Counted from the first letter of the stretch, positions 24,529 to 34,397 are shown. The stretch is DNA of 64,000 nucleotides from Saprospiraceae bacterium (GCA_016714445.1 JADJNF010000001.1:930001-994000); one strand, 5' to 3'. Made by a program: numbers and translations. Notes: generated by a model from the letters alone, not told the origin.

Positions 24529-24727
24529 TTTATATTTATTTAAGTGATTGATTTGTTATCGTCAATAAAAATGGTTTATGGCATTTATTACAAGACAATT
24601 TTTTCCTTGTCATTCGTCGACATGTTCATGTGGATGAAAGCTGACTGTGATTTTTAAGGTTTGCATCATCAAGTGAAAAATGTTTTGCTATTTTGTAACC
24701 CAATTAAAAAAAGTCATTGTTTTTCTA

Positions 24728-25009
24728 TCCAGACTGGAATTTATTTTTCAAAGACGATGATACTCATGTCTTCATCGAGACAAAAAATTCTATCAATATT
24801 ATAAAGACGATAAATGTCTTTATAAATTCAACGATGTTTTACTTGTCTTTATTATATTTCGATGTTAAATGTTCAGGACGATATATGTCCTGAGAATAAA
24901 TTACTTTAAAGGCAAGCTACATATTACCGCTTTGGGTAAACTAAGCTTCGTTCTAACTCAAAATCAATACATTGGTTAAAGCATCTTTCTCAAACCAATA
25001 TATTTTAAG
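24728..25009 (+). mobile_element. MITE-like element (family M), copy 3, longest (about 282 bp)
   Basis: The left end TCCAGACTGGAATTTATTTT and the following CAAAGACGATGATACTCATG align with copy 2 (minus strand). The right end is a hairpin, CTCAAAATCAATACATTGG to CCAATATATTTTAAGTA. The middle has repeated GACGAT...TGTC palindromes (AAAGACGATAAATGTCTTT, AGGACGATATATGTCCT). It is non-coding. It fills most of 24529-25027, just after the M43 protease gene. Confidence 0.6.
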
Positions 25010-25027
25010 TATAAATAAAGGGCGAAA

Positions 25028-26395
25028 TTAGTCTTTAGAAAATTTTGCACTAAAAATCACCTTGTCCGTGTATATAATGAAAAAATATATGCCTTGTGGA
25101 AGATGTTCCACAGAAAATACAGATGTACCAAAAGACTGAATAAATGATCCTGTCTGATTGTAGATGTCTATCCGTTTCAAATTCTGCCCGGAAAGATTTA
25201 CGTACACATCACCTGACGCAGGATTTGGGTAGATCAATGGTTTAGTGGTTTGATTTTGCTCATCCAGATTACTTACCGCCAAACATAAATCGTGGTTTCC
25301 CAGCTGGTTTCTGAATGGGCTGTTTGCCATGGCAGTTTGTGCCCTGATCATTTGATCTGTAGTAAACATATACTTGCCCGGCCCCATGGTGTAGTCCATA
25401 AAATTCATAAACATCTCCCCATCGGGATGATTGGAAGGCAAACTACATGAACCTGCTTTGTGAGGATAAACAGGCATACCTCCATTTTGTGCAGAAGCAG
25501 GGGGCGTGTCCCCACAAAAATCATTCCCACAGTTGGCATCACCCCATATATGGCGAAGACCTAAATAGTGACCAACCTCGTGGGTGAGTGTTCTGCCGTC
25601 GATATTGTTGGAAAAGTATTGTCCGAAAGGAAACAAGGCATATGAACCGATACTTTTGGTATAACACCATATACCATCTGTAGAATCGGTAGCTGTATTG
25701 GGAATGCCAGGCAAGGTGCTCATCGGTGGTACTGAAGAGACACCACCATTCATCAGTAAAGTGCTTTTGTCCGTAATCCATACATTCAAATATTTTTTAA
25801 CGTCCCATATCGAATTTGGCTTTACAATATTGTCCAGGTAGTTTTTAAATGTCATTTGTGTACTGAAGTTTGTCGGGTCCGGCCATCCTTTTGTATGGTA
25901 ATTAATTCTGTCGATTCCGGGTTCAGCTAACGATTGACCGAGTGCATCCTTGGTCGCCAAACAAAACTGAATATTAAAATTGGCAATCTTCACCCTTCCG
26001 TTGTTGTCTTTATTTGCTTCAGGCAGCGCCTGATTGGCGGCCCAATGGACAAAAGCATTGGCAGGATAATCCGCAACGTTATGTGCATTTCCTCCGAAAT
26101 CCTGATTTAATACATCGATCTGCGACATAATTTGTTCGTGTGTTATATTAGGATATGTACCAACGTCCTTGCCATTGTGGATTATGTGAAAAACGACCGG
26201 AATGGTATAAGCCATTGCTGAAACTTCTCTGTTGGATTGCTTCCCAACAAAATCAGAGATCAATTTTTGAAATTCATTTTCCCATTCCAGTGTTGGAAAT
26301 GTAGTGCTACAAACATGGTTATCATCCTGAGCCATAACAAACCAGTTCATCACCAATAAGATAAAAAGTGTATAAAATATTTTCAGTCTGATCAT
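25028..26395 (-). CDS. secreted M43-family metalloprotease with T9SS sorting domain (copy 1)
   Basis: This is a 455-residue protein. It has a signal peptide (1-22, ending VMAQ), a propeptide-like region and an M43 (pappalysin-type) catalytic domain with HEVGHYLGLRH (272-282, zinc site) and the Met-turn MNFMDY (330-335). Conserved Cys pairs occur (CGNDFCGDTPP). The C-terminal T9SS type A domain starts near IYPNPASGDVYVNLSGQN. It is exported through the outer membrane and digests extracellular protein (family knowledge). A second copy at 54163-55530 is nearly identical except for the last 30 residues. The upstream 115 bp are also duplicated. Confidence 0.92.
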   Translation of the reverse strand: MIRLKIFYTLFILLVMNWFVMAQDDNHVCSTTFPTLEWENEFQKLISDFVGKQSNREVSAMAYTIPVVFHIIHNGKDVGTYPNITHEQIMSQIDVLNQDFGGNAHNVADYPANAFVHWAANQALPEANKDNNGRVKIANFNIQFCLATKDALGQSLAEPGIDRINYHTKGWPDPTNFSTQMTFKNYLDNIVKPNSIWDVKKYLNVWITDKSTLLMNGGVSSVPPMSTLPGIPNTATDSTDGIWCYTKSIGSYALFPFGQYFSNNIDGRTLTHEVGHYLGLRHIWGDANCGNDFCGDTPPASAQNGGMPVYPHKAGSCSLPSNHPDGEMFMNFMDYTMGPGKYMFTTDQMIRAQTAMANSPFRNQLGNHDLCLAVSNLDEQNQTTKPLIYPNPASGDVYVNLSGQNLKRIDIYNQTGSFIQSFGTSVFSVEHLPQGIYFFIIYTDKVIFSAKFSKD

Positions 26396-26945
26396 TATTG
26401 TTTAAGTTTGATTTAGTGTATGGAATAGTGATAACACCATAAACTATTGACTTAAGTATTAAATGATACAAAGTTAAAAAAAGAAAATGAACTGTGTTAC
26501 ACTACGATTTATTTACGCCTTGTCTTTGAATTAGTGAAGATTGAATTAAAAATTCATAAAACACTAAATTATGTACGAGCTCTAAAATGTTTTTAAGTAA
26601 TACGTTAAAATATACAATTTATAAAATAGACATATCCCAAAACAGTTTTTCACAAAGATAACGTAATCAAAATTAGACTGACATACACAGATTACTGATA
26701 AAAAATCATTTTTACTGATTTGGGTAATTATGGTAAGTTTTCCATAGTTCTTATTGCACAAAAGTTGGGTTAATCCAAGAATCGTAAACCGTTGTATAAA
26801 TTACTAAAGCTATTCATCCCAAAAATGCCGGAATATTCAATCTCCTTTTTATATTTGCAATTACTTATCATAGTCAAAACAAGAAGATATATATAGTCTG
26901 AAGAAATCCTTAAAAATTTAGAAAGCTTTGATAGACTTTCATAAT
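26396..26945. other. AT-rich intergenic stretch between divergent genes
   Basis: It holds the duplicated promoter region of the M43 gene (to about 26510). The rest is AT-rich with no convincing gene; a 64-codon minus-strand frame at 26770-26964 overlaps the broken GNAT gene start and has no family resemblance. Confidence 0.5.
26469..26476 (-). promoter_or_regulatory. promoter -7 box of M43 protease copy 1
   Basis: On the minus strand TAACTTTG matches TAnnTTTG, 74 bases before the start codon. The same octamer is conserved in the duplicated copy at 55604-55611. I see no clear -33 TTG. Confidence 0.4.
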
Positions 26946-27466
26946 ATTGACATAAAGAAAGCAACGATAAAAGACTTGGTTCAATTGCAAAAATTGGCAG
27001 ACAAACTTTTCATGAAACTTTTTCTTCTTCAAACTCAGTGGAAAATATGAAAACTTACTTAAGTGAAGGATTTTCTGCAGATAAACTGACTACAGAACTT
27101 AACGACAAAAATGCAGCATTTTATTTTGCTACCCTTAATACTGATGTCATTGGATATTTAAAACTTAACTTCGGTGCTTCTCAAACTGAACTTAAAGACC
27201 AAAAAGCACTTGAAATTGAAAGAATTTACGTGCTGAATCAATTTCATGGTAAAAAAGTTGGCCAGATACTTTATGACAAAGCCATAGAAATCGCCAGGCA
27301 AAAAAATGTAGATTATGTATGGCTCGGCGTGTGGGAAAAGAACCAAAGAGCCATAAGTTTTTATCAAAAAAATGGTTTCACTCCATTTGATACCCATATT
27401 TTCAAATTGGGTAATGATGAACAAACAGATATCATGATGAAGCTAAAATTGGATGGAAATGAATAG
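26946..27466 (+). pseudogene. GNAT-family N-acetyltransferase, frameshifted near its start
   Basis: From the ATG at 27038 the frame gives 142 residues with the GNAT core: AFYFATLNTDVIGYLKLNFG, ALEIERIYVLNQFHGKKVGQ (acetyl-CoA loop) and SFYQKNGF. The normal N-terminus lies upstream in another frame: DIKKATIKDLVQLQK (26949 on), then IGRQTFHETFSSSN in the frame of the body. The change falls in the AAAAA at about 26989-26994; one more A would join them into the usual family start. The original start codon is unclear (possibly TTG near 26928). It is either a recent mutation or a homopolymer error. It overlaps the following crp gene by 14 bases. Confidence 0.75.
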
Positions 27467-28070
27467 AGACGATCTGTTACTCAAACAAATACAACCATTA
27501 CTTGATTATTTCGATCAGCTCATCCCCTTAAACATAGATGAAAAACTATTGGTGACGGAATTATTTAAACCACGGCTTTATCGAAAAAGACAATACGTTC
27601 TGCAGGAAGGTGATATTTGTAATCAGTTCAATTTTATCGTACGTGGATGTCTTAGAATGTACAAAGTGGATGATAAAGGTGATATCCATATCATACAGTT
27701 TGCAGCTGAAAATTGGTGGTTGAGCAACATAGGGAGTTTTCATGACCGAAAGCCTTCAGACTTAAACATTGATGCCTTGGAAGATACGATGGTCTTACAA
27801 ATCAGTCATGAAAATTTATTATCCTTATATACGAAAGCACCCAAATTTGATCGCATATTTAGAGTGTTAATTGAAAAAAGTTTTGTTTCCCTTCAACAGA
27901 GGCTGTTACAAAACATAAGTTCTACTGCCGAAGAAAGATATTTGACTTTTCAGCAAACCTATACAGAGCTAAGTACTCGTTTACCACAAACTCAGATCGC
28001 TTCGTTTTTGGGTATTACACCGGAGTTTTTAAGCCGTTTACGAAATAAACAAGTTAAACGAAAGTCTTAA
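27453..28070 (+). CDS. Crp/Fnr-family transcription regulator
   Basis: This encodes 205 residues. The cyclic-nucleotide-binding-like domain (about 30-125) has RKRQYVLQEGDICNQFNFIV and GCLRMYKVDDKGDIHIIQFA. The C-terminal part has the helix-turn-helix SLRLPQ-type region ending TQIASFLGITPEFLSRLRNK. No Cys cluster for an FeS centre is present. Such single-effector regulators are frequent in Bacteroidota and control nearby genes; the oxidoreductase gene 103 bases downstream is a possible target. A second ATG two codons on is also usable. Confidence 0.88.
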   Translation: MEMNRDDLLLKQIQPLLDYFDQLIPLNIDEKLLVTELFKPRLYRKRQYVLQEGDICNQFNFIVRGCLRMYKVDDKGDIHIIQFAAENWWLSNIGSFHDRKPSDLNIDALEDTMVLQISHENLLSLYTKAPKFDRIFRVLIEKSFVSLQQRLLQNISSTAEERYLTFQQTYTELSTRLPQTQIASFLGITPEFLSRLRNKQVKRKS

Positions 28071-28173
28071 TCTACATCAATACTATTTCTTGATATAGTT
28101 CATTGGAGCGACACAGAATGCCGACATACCTTTGCATTGTCAAATGTAATTAATAAATAAAAACAGAAAGGTA

Positions 28174-28824
28174 ATGACAACAAAATCAAAAGTAGCCATC
28201 ATAGGCTTAGGAAACATCGGGAAAACCATAGCCCAAAATTCTATTAAAGGCAATCGTTCAATTTTTATTGCAAGCCGCAAAAAGGAAGATGCAACAACAT
28301 TAGCTAAAGAATTAGGAAGCCTTGCAACCGCAACAAGTACATCAGATGCCATTAAAAATGCAGATATAATTGTGCTTTCAGTCTGGTTCAATACCATTCA
28401 GGACCTGTTTCAACAATATGGTTCTGAACTACAAGGAAAAATAATCATAGATCCTTCCAATCCTATTGCACCGGATGAAAATGGAGGTTTCAAAAAGATT
28501 ATCGGTGAAAAAGAATCTGCAGGACAATTAAACGCTGCAATGTTACCAAAAGGTGCCAAACTGGTAAAAGCATTCGGAACATTGGGAGCAGCTTCATTAT
28601 CATCTGCAGCGCATCAAAGTCCTGATAAATCTGTATTGTTTTATGCCAGTGACGATACAACGGTTGATTCAAAGGTTGAAGAATTTATTCATGACAATGG
28701 CTTTGATGCTGTAAAAGTGGGTGGTATAGACCAATCCATCCGTATAGAAGTATTTGGCGATTTGCACGAATTTGGTGCTTTAGGTAAAGTAGTAACAGCA
28801 ACTGAAGCTATAGCTAAATTGTAA
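28174..28824 (+). CDS. NAD(P)-binding F420/NADP-oxidoreductase-like protein
   Basis: This encodes 216 residues. KVAIIGLGNIGKTIAQNSIK is the Rossmann GxGxxG start, IFIASRKKEDA carries the Arg expected for NADPH preference, and ADIIVLSVWFNTIQDL and IIIDPSNPIAPDENG are the following blocks of the NADPH-dependent F420-reductase-like/COG2085 family. Bacteroidota generally lack F420, so the real substrate is open. It is probably transcribed with the next gene, which starts 34 bases downstream. Confidence 0.85.
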   Translation: MTTKSKVAIIGLGNIGKTIAQNSIKGNRSIFIASRKKEDATTLAKELGSLATATSTSDAIKNADIIVLSVWFNTIQDLFQQYGSELQGKIIIDPSNPIAPDENGGFKKIIGEKESAGQLNAAMLPKGAKLVKAFGTLGAASLSSAAHQSPDKSVLFYASDDTTVDSKVEEFIHDNGFDAVKVGGIDQSIRIEVFGDLHEFGALGKVVTATEAIAKL

Positions 28825-28858
28825 GTATCTTTTAATATAATCAGAAAATCATAAAAAT

Positions 28859-29632
28859 ATGAATATCACAAAATCGTTCATGTTCCTAAGTTTAGTTATG
28901 GGAATTTCAACTGTTCTTATTGGGCAGAATCCTGTATCATGGAAAACATTGAAGCTCGGAAAACAAAGTTTTGAACTACATAACGTCACAGGTGATGTAA
29001 TCAAATTCCAAGGTAAAAAAGTGTTGAAAATTGAAAGAGATTTGAATGCCCTTCCTTTTGATGCCAATAATCTTGAAGCCACCGTGGACGAACCACATTA
29101 CGCAAAACTAATGGACTTAGACGACTTCGAAAATGGGACAATAGAGGTAAAAATGTATAGTCAAATACAGGATCCATCGCCATTCCCGGCAGCCGCAGGT
29201 TTTATAGGGCTGTATTTCAGAACAGCAGAAGCTGACTCAGCCTTTGAATCCATTTATTTGCGTCCGAAAGTGGGTAGAATAAATAACCAATATGCCAGAA
29301 ATCATGCTGTCCAATACTTTTCTTTTCCCGATTATAAATTTCAAACGTTAAGAGACATATTTCCGGCAGGAACCTATGAAGGTTCTGCTCCCGTAGCTCT
29401 CAATGAGTGGATAACAATGAGATTAGAGATTAATGGTGACATGGCGGAAATGTTTATCAATGATCTGAAATATTCTTCCTTTGTGGTAGATAAAATGTTG
29501 GGAAAAAACAAAAAAGGTGGTATTGGATTGTATGTGGACATAGGTACCACAGGATATTTCAGGGATTTAAAAGTGACCAAAAAAGCATTAAAAACAAATG
29601 TGAATTCAGGCATTAAAGTATCGGATATTTAA
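28859..29632 (+). CDS. exported concanavalin-like (DUF1080-type) protein
   Basis: This encodes 257 residues with a signal peptide (1-22, ending LIGQNP). The body is all beta: VIKFQGKKVLKIERD, FENGTIEVKMYSQI, AGFIGLYFRTAE, and WITMRLEINGDMAEMFIND with GGIGLYVDIGTTGYFRDLKV near the end. This is the layout of the 3-keto-disaccharide hydrolase/LamG-type sandwich. It may bind or cleave sugars. The catalytic residues are not identifiable by eye. Confidence 0.65.
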   Translation: MNITKSFMFLSLVMGISTVLIGQNPVSWKTLKLGKQSFELHNVTGDVIKFQGKKVLKIERDLNALPFDANNLEATVDEPHYAKLMDLDDFENGTIEVKMYSQIQDPSPFPAAAGFIGLYFRTAEADSAFESIYLRPKVGRINNQYARNHAVQYFSFPDYKFQTLRDIFPAGTYEGSAPVALNEWITMRLEINGDMAEMFINDLKYSSFVVDKMLGKNKKGGIGLYVDIGTTGYFRDLKVTKKALKTNVNSGIKVSDI

Positions 29633-29765
29633 TTGTAAATTTTCGTTTCTGATACTCTTTACTGACGTTGACGGATAGTATCTTACGGTCTTTGAGATGA
29701 TTTATTTGTCTGAACTCACTAACCTATATTGAACTACAATATGTTTACATAAACAGTGACAAATC

Positions 29766-30110
29766 TCACTCTATCTCTATCAGATCTATTTCCTTCTTAA
29801 GGCGGTCTGTCTCTGTCAGGGCTACGATGATCTTTTGGTGTGGAAGATATCGTCCATGCTGAGTGTCCTGCCTTTGCGGTCTTTGAGCCATTTTTGGGCG
29901 AGTTTGTAGCTGTTTATGTAGAAGTTTCCTGCTACTTCTGAGACATTAGCATCTCTGATGTCAGGAACGGAGACTTTCTATCAGATTGGTCAGTTCGCCC
30001 CTGAAAGTATGTTCATTGGCATTGCCAAGTTTATATCTACTGATGATATTGTTTATATATTATGTCGTTGTCATCATAAAGATTAGCTTGATGGAGTACC
30101 AAAGATAAAA
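29766..30110 (-). pseudogene. relic of a type IIG-like restriction-modification gene (internal deletion)
   Basis: 29766-29941 matches the 3' end and 29957-30110 the 5' end of the intact gene at 35766-38942 (for example GATATCGTCCATGCTGAGTG and CTTTCTATCAGATTGGTCAG). About 2.9 kb of the middle is missing, and the two ends are joined in the right order and orientation. The remaining frame is broken. Confidence 0.8.
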
Positions 30111-30203
30111 ATATATTAAAAATGTAGTAAAGTAAAAAGTAGATGGCATCTTGTTCTGGTAAACCAATAAAAAAATTGGCTGTATCCCAAAATTTGGATA
30201 AGT

Positions 30204-30258
30204 TTAAATTTCCTTTTGTTTTACCCCGATCCTAAAGGTGGACAAAATGAATTTTAAA
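30204..30258. repeat. long hairpin repeat, second copy
   Basis: AATTTCCTTTTGTTTTACCC and GGACAAAATGAATTTTAAAT form a stem like that at 11307-11357, with a few more mismatches. It lies between the restriction relic and the peroxidase gene. Confidence 0.6.
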
Positions 30259-30367
30259 TTAGTTTTTATACATCTTGTATTCGGTTGAATTATGCTATAC
30301 TTTGAAATGAAATTATTTTTGAGTACAAAGGACCATAATTATTCTTTTATAAATAAAAGGTAAATTT

Positions 30368-31954
30368 ATGAGTCGTGTTTTTTTAGTAACGTCTGTGATA
30401 GTATCATTAGTTTTTATATCTTCTGGCTTGCATTTTTTTGTGAGTGAGCTTAATTTGCCTTCTATTCCACTCGATTATAGTATCAACCTGCCAGCACATT
30501 TTCTGAATAATGCACCTGGCCCATTACCTACTTCTATCAATGGTCTGGACAATACACCATCAGATAATCCAATAACGAATGAAGGGGCTACGCTTGGTAG
30601 AGTACTTTTCTATGATGTAAATCTTAGTCAAAACAGAACGATTTCTTGTGCTTCTTGTCATCAATCTGGTAACGGTTTTAGTGATCCTAGCACACTGAGT
30701 ACTGGGTTTGAAGGAGGTCAAACAAGAAGACACTCCATGACCCTTATCAATTCCCGATATTATCAAAGGGGAAGGTTTTTTTGGGATGAGAGAGCTGCTA
30801 CCTTGGAAGAACAAGTATTAATGCCTTTTCAGGATTCGGTAGAAATGGGATTAACGCTCACCACTTTGCTGAATAGGGTCAATGAGCAGTATTATTATCC
30901 TTCACTTTTTACTGATGCATTTGGTAGTAGTGAAGTGACTACAGATCGAATCTCAAAAGCATTGGCGCAATTTGTAAGAAGTATAGTAAGTTATGAAAGT
31001 AAATACGACATAGGTAGAGCACAAGTAAATGGACCTGGAGCACCATTCCCCAATTTTACAGCTCAGGAGAATCAAGGCAAGCAGTTATTTTTTCAAACAA
31101 TACCTAATGGTGGAGGTGCTTGTTTCGGATGTCATACCACTGAAGCTTTTGTAAGTGCCGATCCCGGACCCCAAAATAATGGCATTGATATTATCTCCAC
31201 TTCCGACTTTGGAGCTGGAGAGACTTTTCCAAATATCCCTATTTTTCAGGGGAGATTTAAGACAAGCACATTAAAGAATATAGAACTTACAGCACCATAC
31301 ATGCACGATGGAAGAATGCAAACATTGGAGCAGGTCATCGATCATTACAATACTAATATACAGCCACACCCTACCTTGTCAGCAGCACTCACTGATGCCA
31401 ATAATGAACCTGTACAATTAAATTTTTCGGATAGTCAAAAAGCTGCTTTAGTAGCCTTCCTTCGCACCTTGACAGACACTACCATTGCTACTGCCGAAAA
31501 GTGGTCCAATCCGTTTATGAATAATACCAATCTGGTAGTCACCAATCAAAATGATAGCGGTATAGGTAGCTTGAGATCCATCATGAATTGCGCAGGTAAT
31601 GGAGATACCATAAGATTTGCAAGCAATGTGGATACAGTCTTTCTAAATATTCCATTGAATATATTTAAAAACATAGCATTCAAAGACGAAACTGGAAATC
31701 CAGTAGTGATAAAAGCAAACTTTAACAATAGCGGTTTTACCAATGCCACTTATGGGATCAATGTGGCTCCAAACGTCCATGTTTTTTTTTATAACATAAA
31801 GCTAAATCATTACAATAACTCGATTTTTAAACCATTATTAAAAAATGAAGGTACCCTGACCTTATCATCTTGTGAATTGAATGGAAATTTAAAATCTATT
31901 GTCAATAATCAATCAGGAAATATCAATATTCAAAATTCAGTTACCATAAGATAG
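30368..31954 (+). CDS. diheme cytochrome c peroxidase (CcpA/MauG-like) with extended C-terminus
   Basis: This encodes 528 residues with an N-terminal hydrophobic export segment. It has two heme c sites: ISCASCHQ (Cys94, Cys97, His98) and ACFGCHTT (Cys252, Cys255, His256). GRVLFYDVNLSQNRTISC and RTSTLKN-type block FKTSTLKNIELTAPYMHDGR are family landmarks. After the peroxidase domain (to about 375) comes 150 residues of beta-rich sequence starting NLVVTNQNDSGIGSLRSIM, like the parallel-beta-helix surface proteins of Bacteroidota; such an extension is unusual. It reduces H2O2 or oxidises a partner protein in the periplasm. It is followed by the YHYH gene after 78 bases. Confidence 0.88.
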   Translation: MSRVFLVTSVIVSLVFISSGLHFFVSELNLPSIPLDYSINLPAHFLNNAPGPLPTSINGLDNTPSDNPITNEGATLGRVLFYDVNLSQNRTISCASCHQSGNGFSDPSTLSTGFEGGQTRRHSMTLINSRYYQRGRFFWDERAATLEEQVLMPFQDSVEMGLTLTTLLNRVNEQYYYPSLFTDAFGSSEVTTDRISKALAQFVRSIVSYESKYDIGRAQVNGPGAPFPNFTAQENQGKQLFFQTIPNGGGACFGCHTTEAFVSADPGPQNNGIDIISTSDFGAGETFPNIPIFQGRFKTSTLKNIELTAPYMHDGRMQTLEQVIDHYNTNIQPHPTLSAALTDANNEPVQLNFSDSQKAALVAFLRTLTDTTIATAEKWSNPFMNNTNLVVTNQNDSGIGSLRSIMNCAGNGDTIRFASNVDTVFLNIPLNIFKNIAFKDETGNPVVIKANFNNSGFTNATYGINVAPNVHVFFYNIKLNHYNNSIFKPLLKNEGTLTLSSCELNGNLKSIVNNQSGNINIQNSVTIR

Positions 31955-32032
31955 AAGATGATCAGATAAATTATTTATAAACATCCAGAACAACAAATTT
32001 TATTTTTTTAATCGCTATTAAAATTCAAAACA

Positions 32033-32971
32033 ATGTCCACATTATTTAAAACACGACAGCTCACAAACTTGTTATTTTCAACACTTATAATACTTACATA
32101 CATAAGTTGTCAAAAAACCGAACCCGAACCTACGCCAGAAAGTCCAAAAGTAGACCTAAAAAAATTGCCTTTCGGAGGAGTAGGAGATACAAAAATTATC
32201 ATTAGAAATCAAGGAGGTTCGAGTCCTGATTCGCTTTCATTGTGGCTGTGTGGTATTCCATCAAATGGGGCTGGTGCAAACGATGCCAAAGACTGGACCA
32301 ATGCTGATGGCTCTTGGGACTATACCAGGAAACCACAAGTGGAAGGAGACGTCATCTGGAATGGTGAGCTTACTGTTACATTAGATAATGCTGGCAAAAG
32401 GATCTTATCAGGCAATGGTTTGCCAGATCATCCGACAGGAGTATTTCCAATACAACCAGGTACGGTTCCTTATTTATACGATCGCAATCCAAATATTATT
32501 TCCATACAACCATTAAGTATATCATTTGATGCTTTACCTGCAGAAGCTACAGCATCGAGCTGTGTGGGTTTTGGTCCAGCGGGTTACTCATTGACAGGAA
32601 GTGCCATTTATCATGGAGCATCTACTTTGGGCAATGACGCCGCCGCTCATGAAATGCTGGATAGATTTGGTGGACACACCGATGGTACATCAAGGTACCA
32701 TTACCATTTTCCTTCAGAAGATCTGCAAAATCATATTCATACGCATTCATCTGGGCATTCAGCGCTGATGGGGTATATGCTGGATGGGTTTGGAATCTAT
32801 GGACCTTACGGTGAAAAAGGCGAACTCTTGTCATCCAAAGACCTTGACGAATGTCATGGACACAAGCACCCTGTTATGTGGGATGGCAAGATGGTAGAAA
32901 TTTACCACTATCATTGGACTTATGATTTCCCATATAACATAGGCTGTTATAAAGGTACTCCTGTAAAATAA
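32033..32971 (+). CDS. YHYH-domain lipoprotein
   Basis: This encodes 312 residues. A lipoprotein signal ends ILTYISCQKT (Cys25 probably lipidated), followed by an acidic Pro/Glu linker. The domain has SRYHYHFPSEDLQNHIHTHS, GYMLDGFGIYGPYGEKGELL and VEIYHYHWTYDFPYNIGCY, the YHYH signature. The family is thought to bind metal through the His pairs; function unknown. It is positioned between a diheme peroxidase and a sulfatase in one direction, 18 bases before the sulfatase. Confidence 0.88.
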   Translation: MSTLFKTRQLTNLLFSTLIILTYISCQKTEPEPTPESPKVDLKKLPFGGVGDTKIIIRNQGGSSPDSLSLWLCGIPSNGAGANDAKDWTNADGSWDYTRKPQVEGDVIWNGELTVTLDNAGKRILSGNGLPDHPTGVFPIQPGTVPYLYDRNPNIISIQPLSISFDALPAEATASSCVGFGPAGYSLTGSAIYHGASTLGNDAAAHEMLDRFGGHTDGTSRYHYHFPSEDLQNHIHTHSSGHSALMGYMLDGFGIYGPYGEKGELLSSKDLDECHGHKHPVMWDGKMVEIYHYHWTYDFPYNIGCYKGTPVK

Positions 32972-32989
32972 CAATTTAAAAACAATCTC

Positions 32990-34285
32990 ATGATCAAAAA
33001 TAATTTAATGCTCGGTATATTTCTTTTTAGTGTAGTGTGGGCATCGTGCAAAAAAGAATCAAGTGATGATACTGCAACCGAAAGTGCTGCCCCCAATATT
33101 TTACTCATTATTGCAGATGATTTGGGTAAAGATGCCATTAAAGGATACGCGGAAGGGAGTATTAAACCAAATACACCCAATATTGATGATATAAGAACGA
33201 AAGGATTGACTTTTAATAATTTTTGGTCAAATCCTGTTTGTTCGCCTACAAGAGCTAGTTTACTTACGGGTAGATACGGCTACAGAACAAATGTAAAAGG
33301 GGCATCTGACATTTTATCTCCATCAGAAACTTCATTACAGAAATATATTAATGATAATAGCACTAATAAATATGCAACTGCCATCGTAGGCAAATGGCAT
33401 TTAGCAGGTACCAACAACACCTTCAATCCTGAAACTATGGGCATAGACTATTATTCAGGCCTTATAAGAGGCGCCGTTACTGATTATTATAATTGGCAAC
33501 TTACGGAAGATGGTTCTACAAAGACGCAAAATAGTTATATCACAGAAGCCCTTACTACGTCATCCATTAATTGGATAAACCAACAAACAAAACCATGGTT
33601 TTTGTGGCTAGCTTACAATGCGCCCCATGCACCCTTTCACGTCCCACCCAGTACTATGCATAGTCAAGGAAATCTTCCTGAGTACACAAACGGAATGAAT
33701 GCTACACCATATTATATGGCTGCCATAGAGGCTATGGATTTCCAAATAGGTAAATTATTAAATAGTATTCCTTCAGATGTAAGAGATAATACGCTCATCA
33801 TCTTTATAGGAGATAATGGTACTGTCAATCAAGTCGCCCAAAGTCCATATTTGAGTTCCAGAGTAAAAAGTACCTTGTACCAAGGAGGCATCAATGTACC
33901 TTTGTTTATTTCAGGTCATGGTGTTGAAAAGACGGGTACCGAAAATAACTTGATCGATGTAACAGACCTTTTCAGTACAATTGCAGAAGTTGCAGGTGTA
34001 AAATCGTCTGCGATACATGATAGCCAAAGTTTTAAATCTTTATTTACAAGTAGCGCCACTATTAGAAATTATCAATATTCTGAAATTAAGGATGATAACC
34101 ATGATATGTGGGCCATAAGTAATGGAAAATATAAACTTATAGTTAATGCTACCGGAGACAAACAACTCTTTTATCTAACCACAGATCCATACGAATCGAT
34201 TAATCTATTGGACAGCAAGTTAACGCCCGAACAAACATCGGCAATGTTGGCTCTAGAAACACAACTTTTATTGATACGTCAATAG
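32990..34285 (+). CDS. sulfatase lipoprotein, formylglycine type
   Basis: This encodes 431 residues. The lipoprotein signal is VVWASCKKE (Cys20). The alkaline-phosphatase fold starts PNILLIIADDLGKD (metal-binding Asp pair). NPVCSPTRASLLTGRYGYR holds the CxPxR formylglycine site (Cys84). IVGKWHLAG and IFIGDNGTVNQVA give further metal and catalytic residues. It cleaves sulfate esters. It needs a maturase, which I do not see in the window. It is the last gene of the peroxidase-YHYH-sulfatase set, and a restriction-gene fragment begins eight bases after its stop. Confidence 0.92.
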   Translation: MIKNNLMLGIFLFSVVWASCKKESSDDTATESAAPNILLIIADDLGKDAIKGYAEGSIKPNTPNIDDIRTKGLTFNNFWSNPVCSPTRASLLTGRYGYRTNVKGASDILSPSETSLQKYINDNSTNKYATAIVGKWHLAGTNNTFNPETMGIDYYSGLIRGAVTDYYNWQLTEDGSTKTQNSYITEALTTSSINWINQQTKPWFLWLAYNAPHAPFHVPPSTMHSQGNLPEYTNGMNATPYYMAAIEAMDFQIGKLLNSIPSDVRDNTLIIFIGDNGTVNQVAQSPYLSSRVKSTLYQGGINVPLFISGHGVEKTGTENNLIDVTDLFSTIAEVAGVKSSAIHDSQSFKSLFTSSATIRNYQYSEIKDDNHDMWAISNGKYKLIVNATGDKQLFYLTTDPYESINLLDSKLTPEQTSAMLALETQLLLIRQ

Positions 34286-34292
34286 TTGAAGT

Positions 34293-34397
34293 TTATCTTT
34301 ATCTGATCTACTTCCTTCATAAGGCAGTCGGTCTCCGTCAAGTCTACGATGATCTTTTGGTGTGGAAGATATCGTCCATGGTGAGTGTTGGGCCTTT
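34293..34397 (-). pseudogene. fragment of the restriction-modification gene 3' end
   Basis: It contains CTTCCTTCATAAGGCAGTCG, CTACGATGATCTTTTGGTGT and GATATCGTCCATGGTGAGTG. It shares the variant TTTTGGTGTGGAAG with the relic at 29.8 kb, whereas the intact gene has TTCTGATAATGAAAG. The two fragments therefore share a more recent ancestor with each other than with the intact gene. Confidence 0.75.

Noticed and set aside
26770..26964. Minus-strand frame of 64 codons
   Set aside because: It is AT-rich, without ribosome-binding site or family resemblance, and antisense to the GNAT start region.
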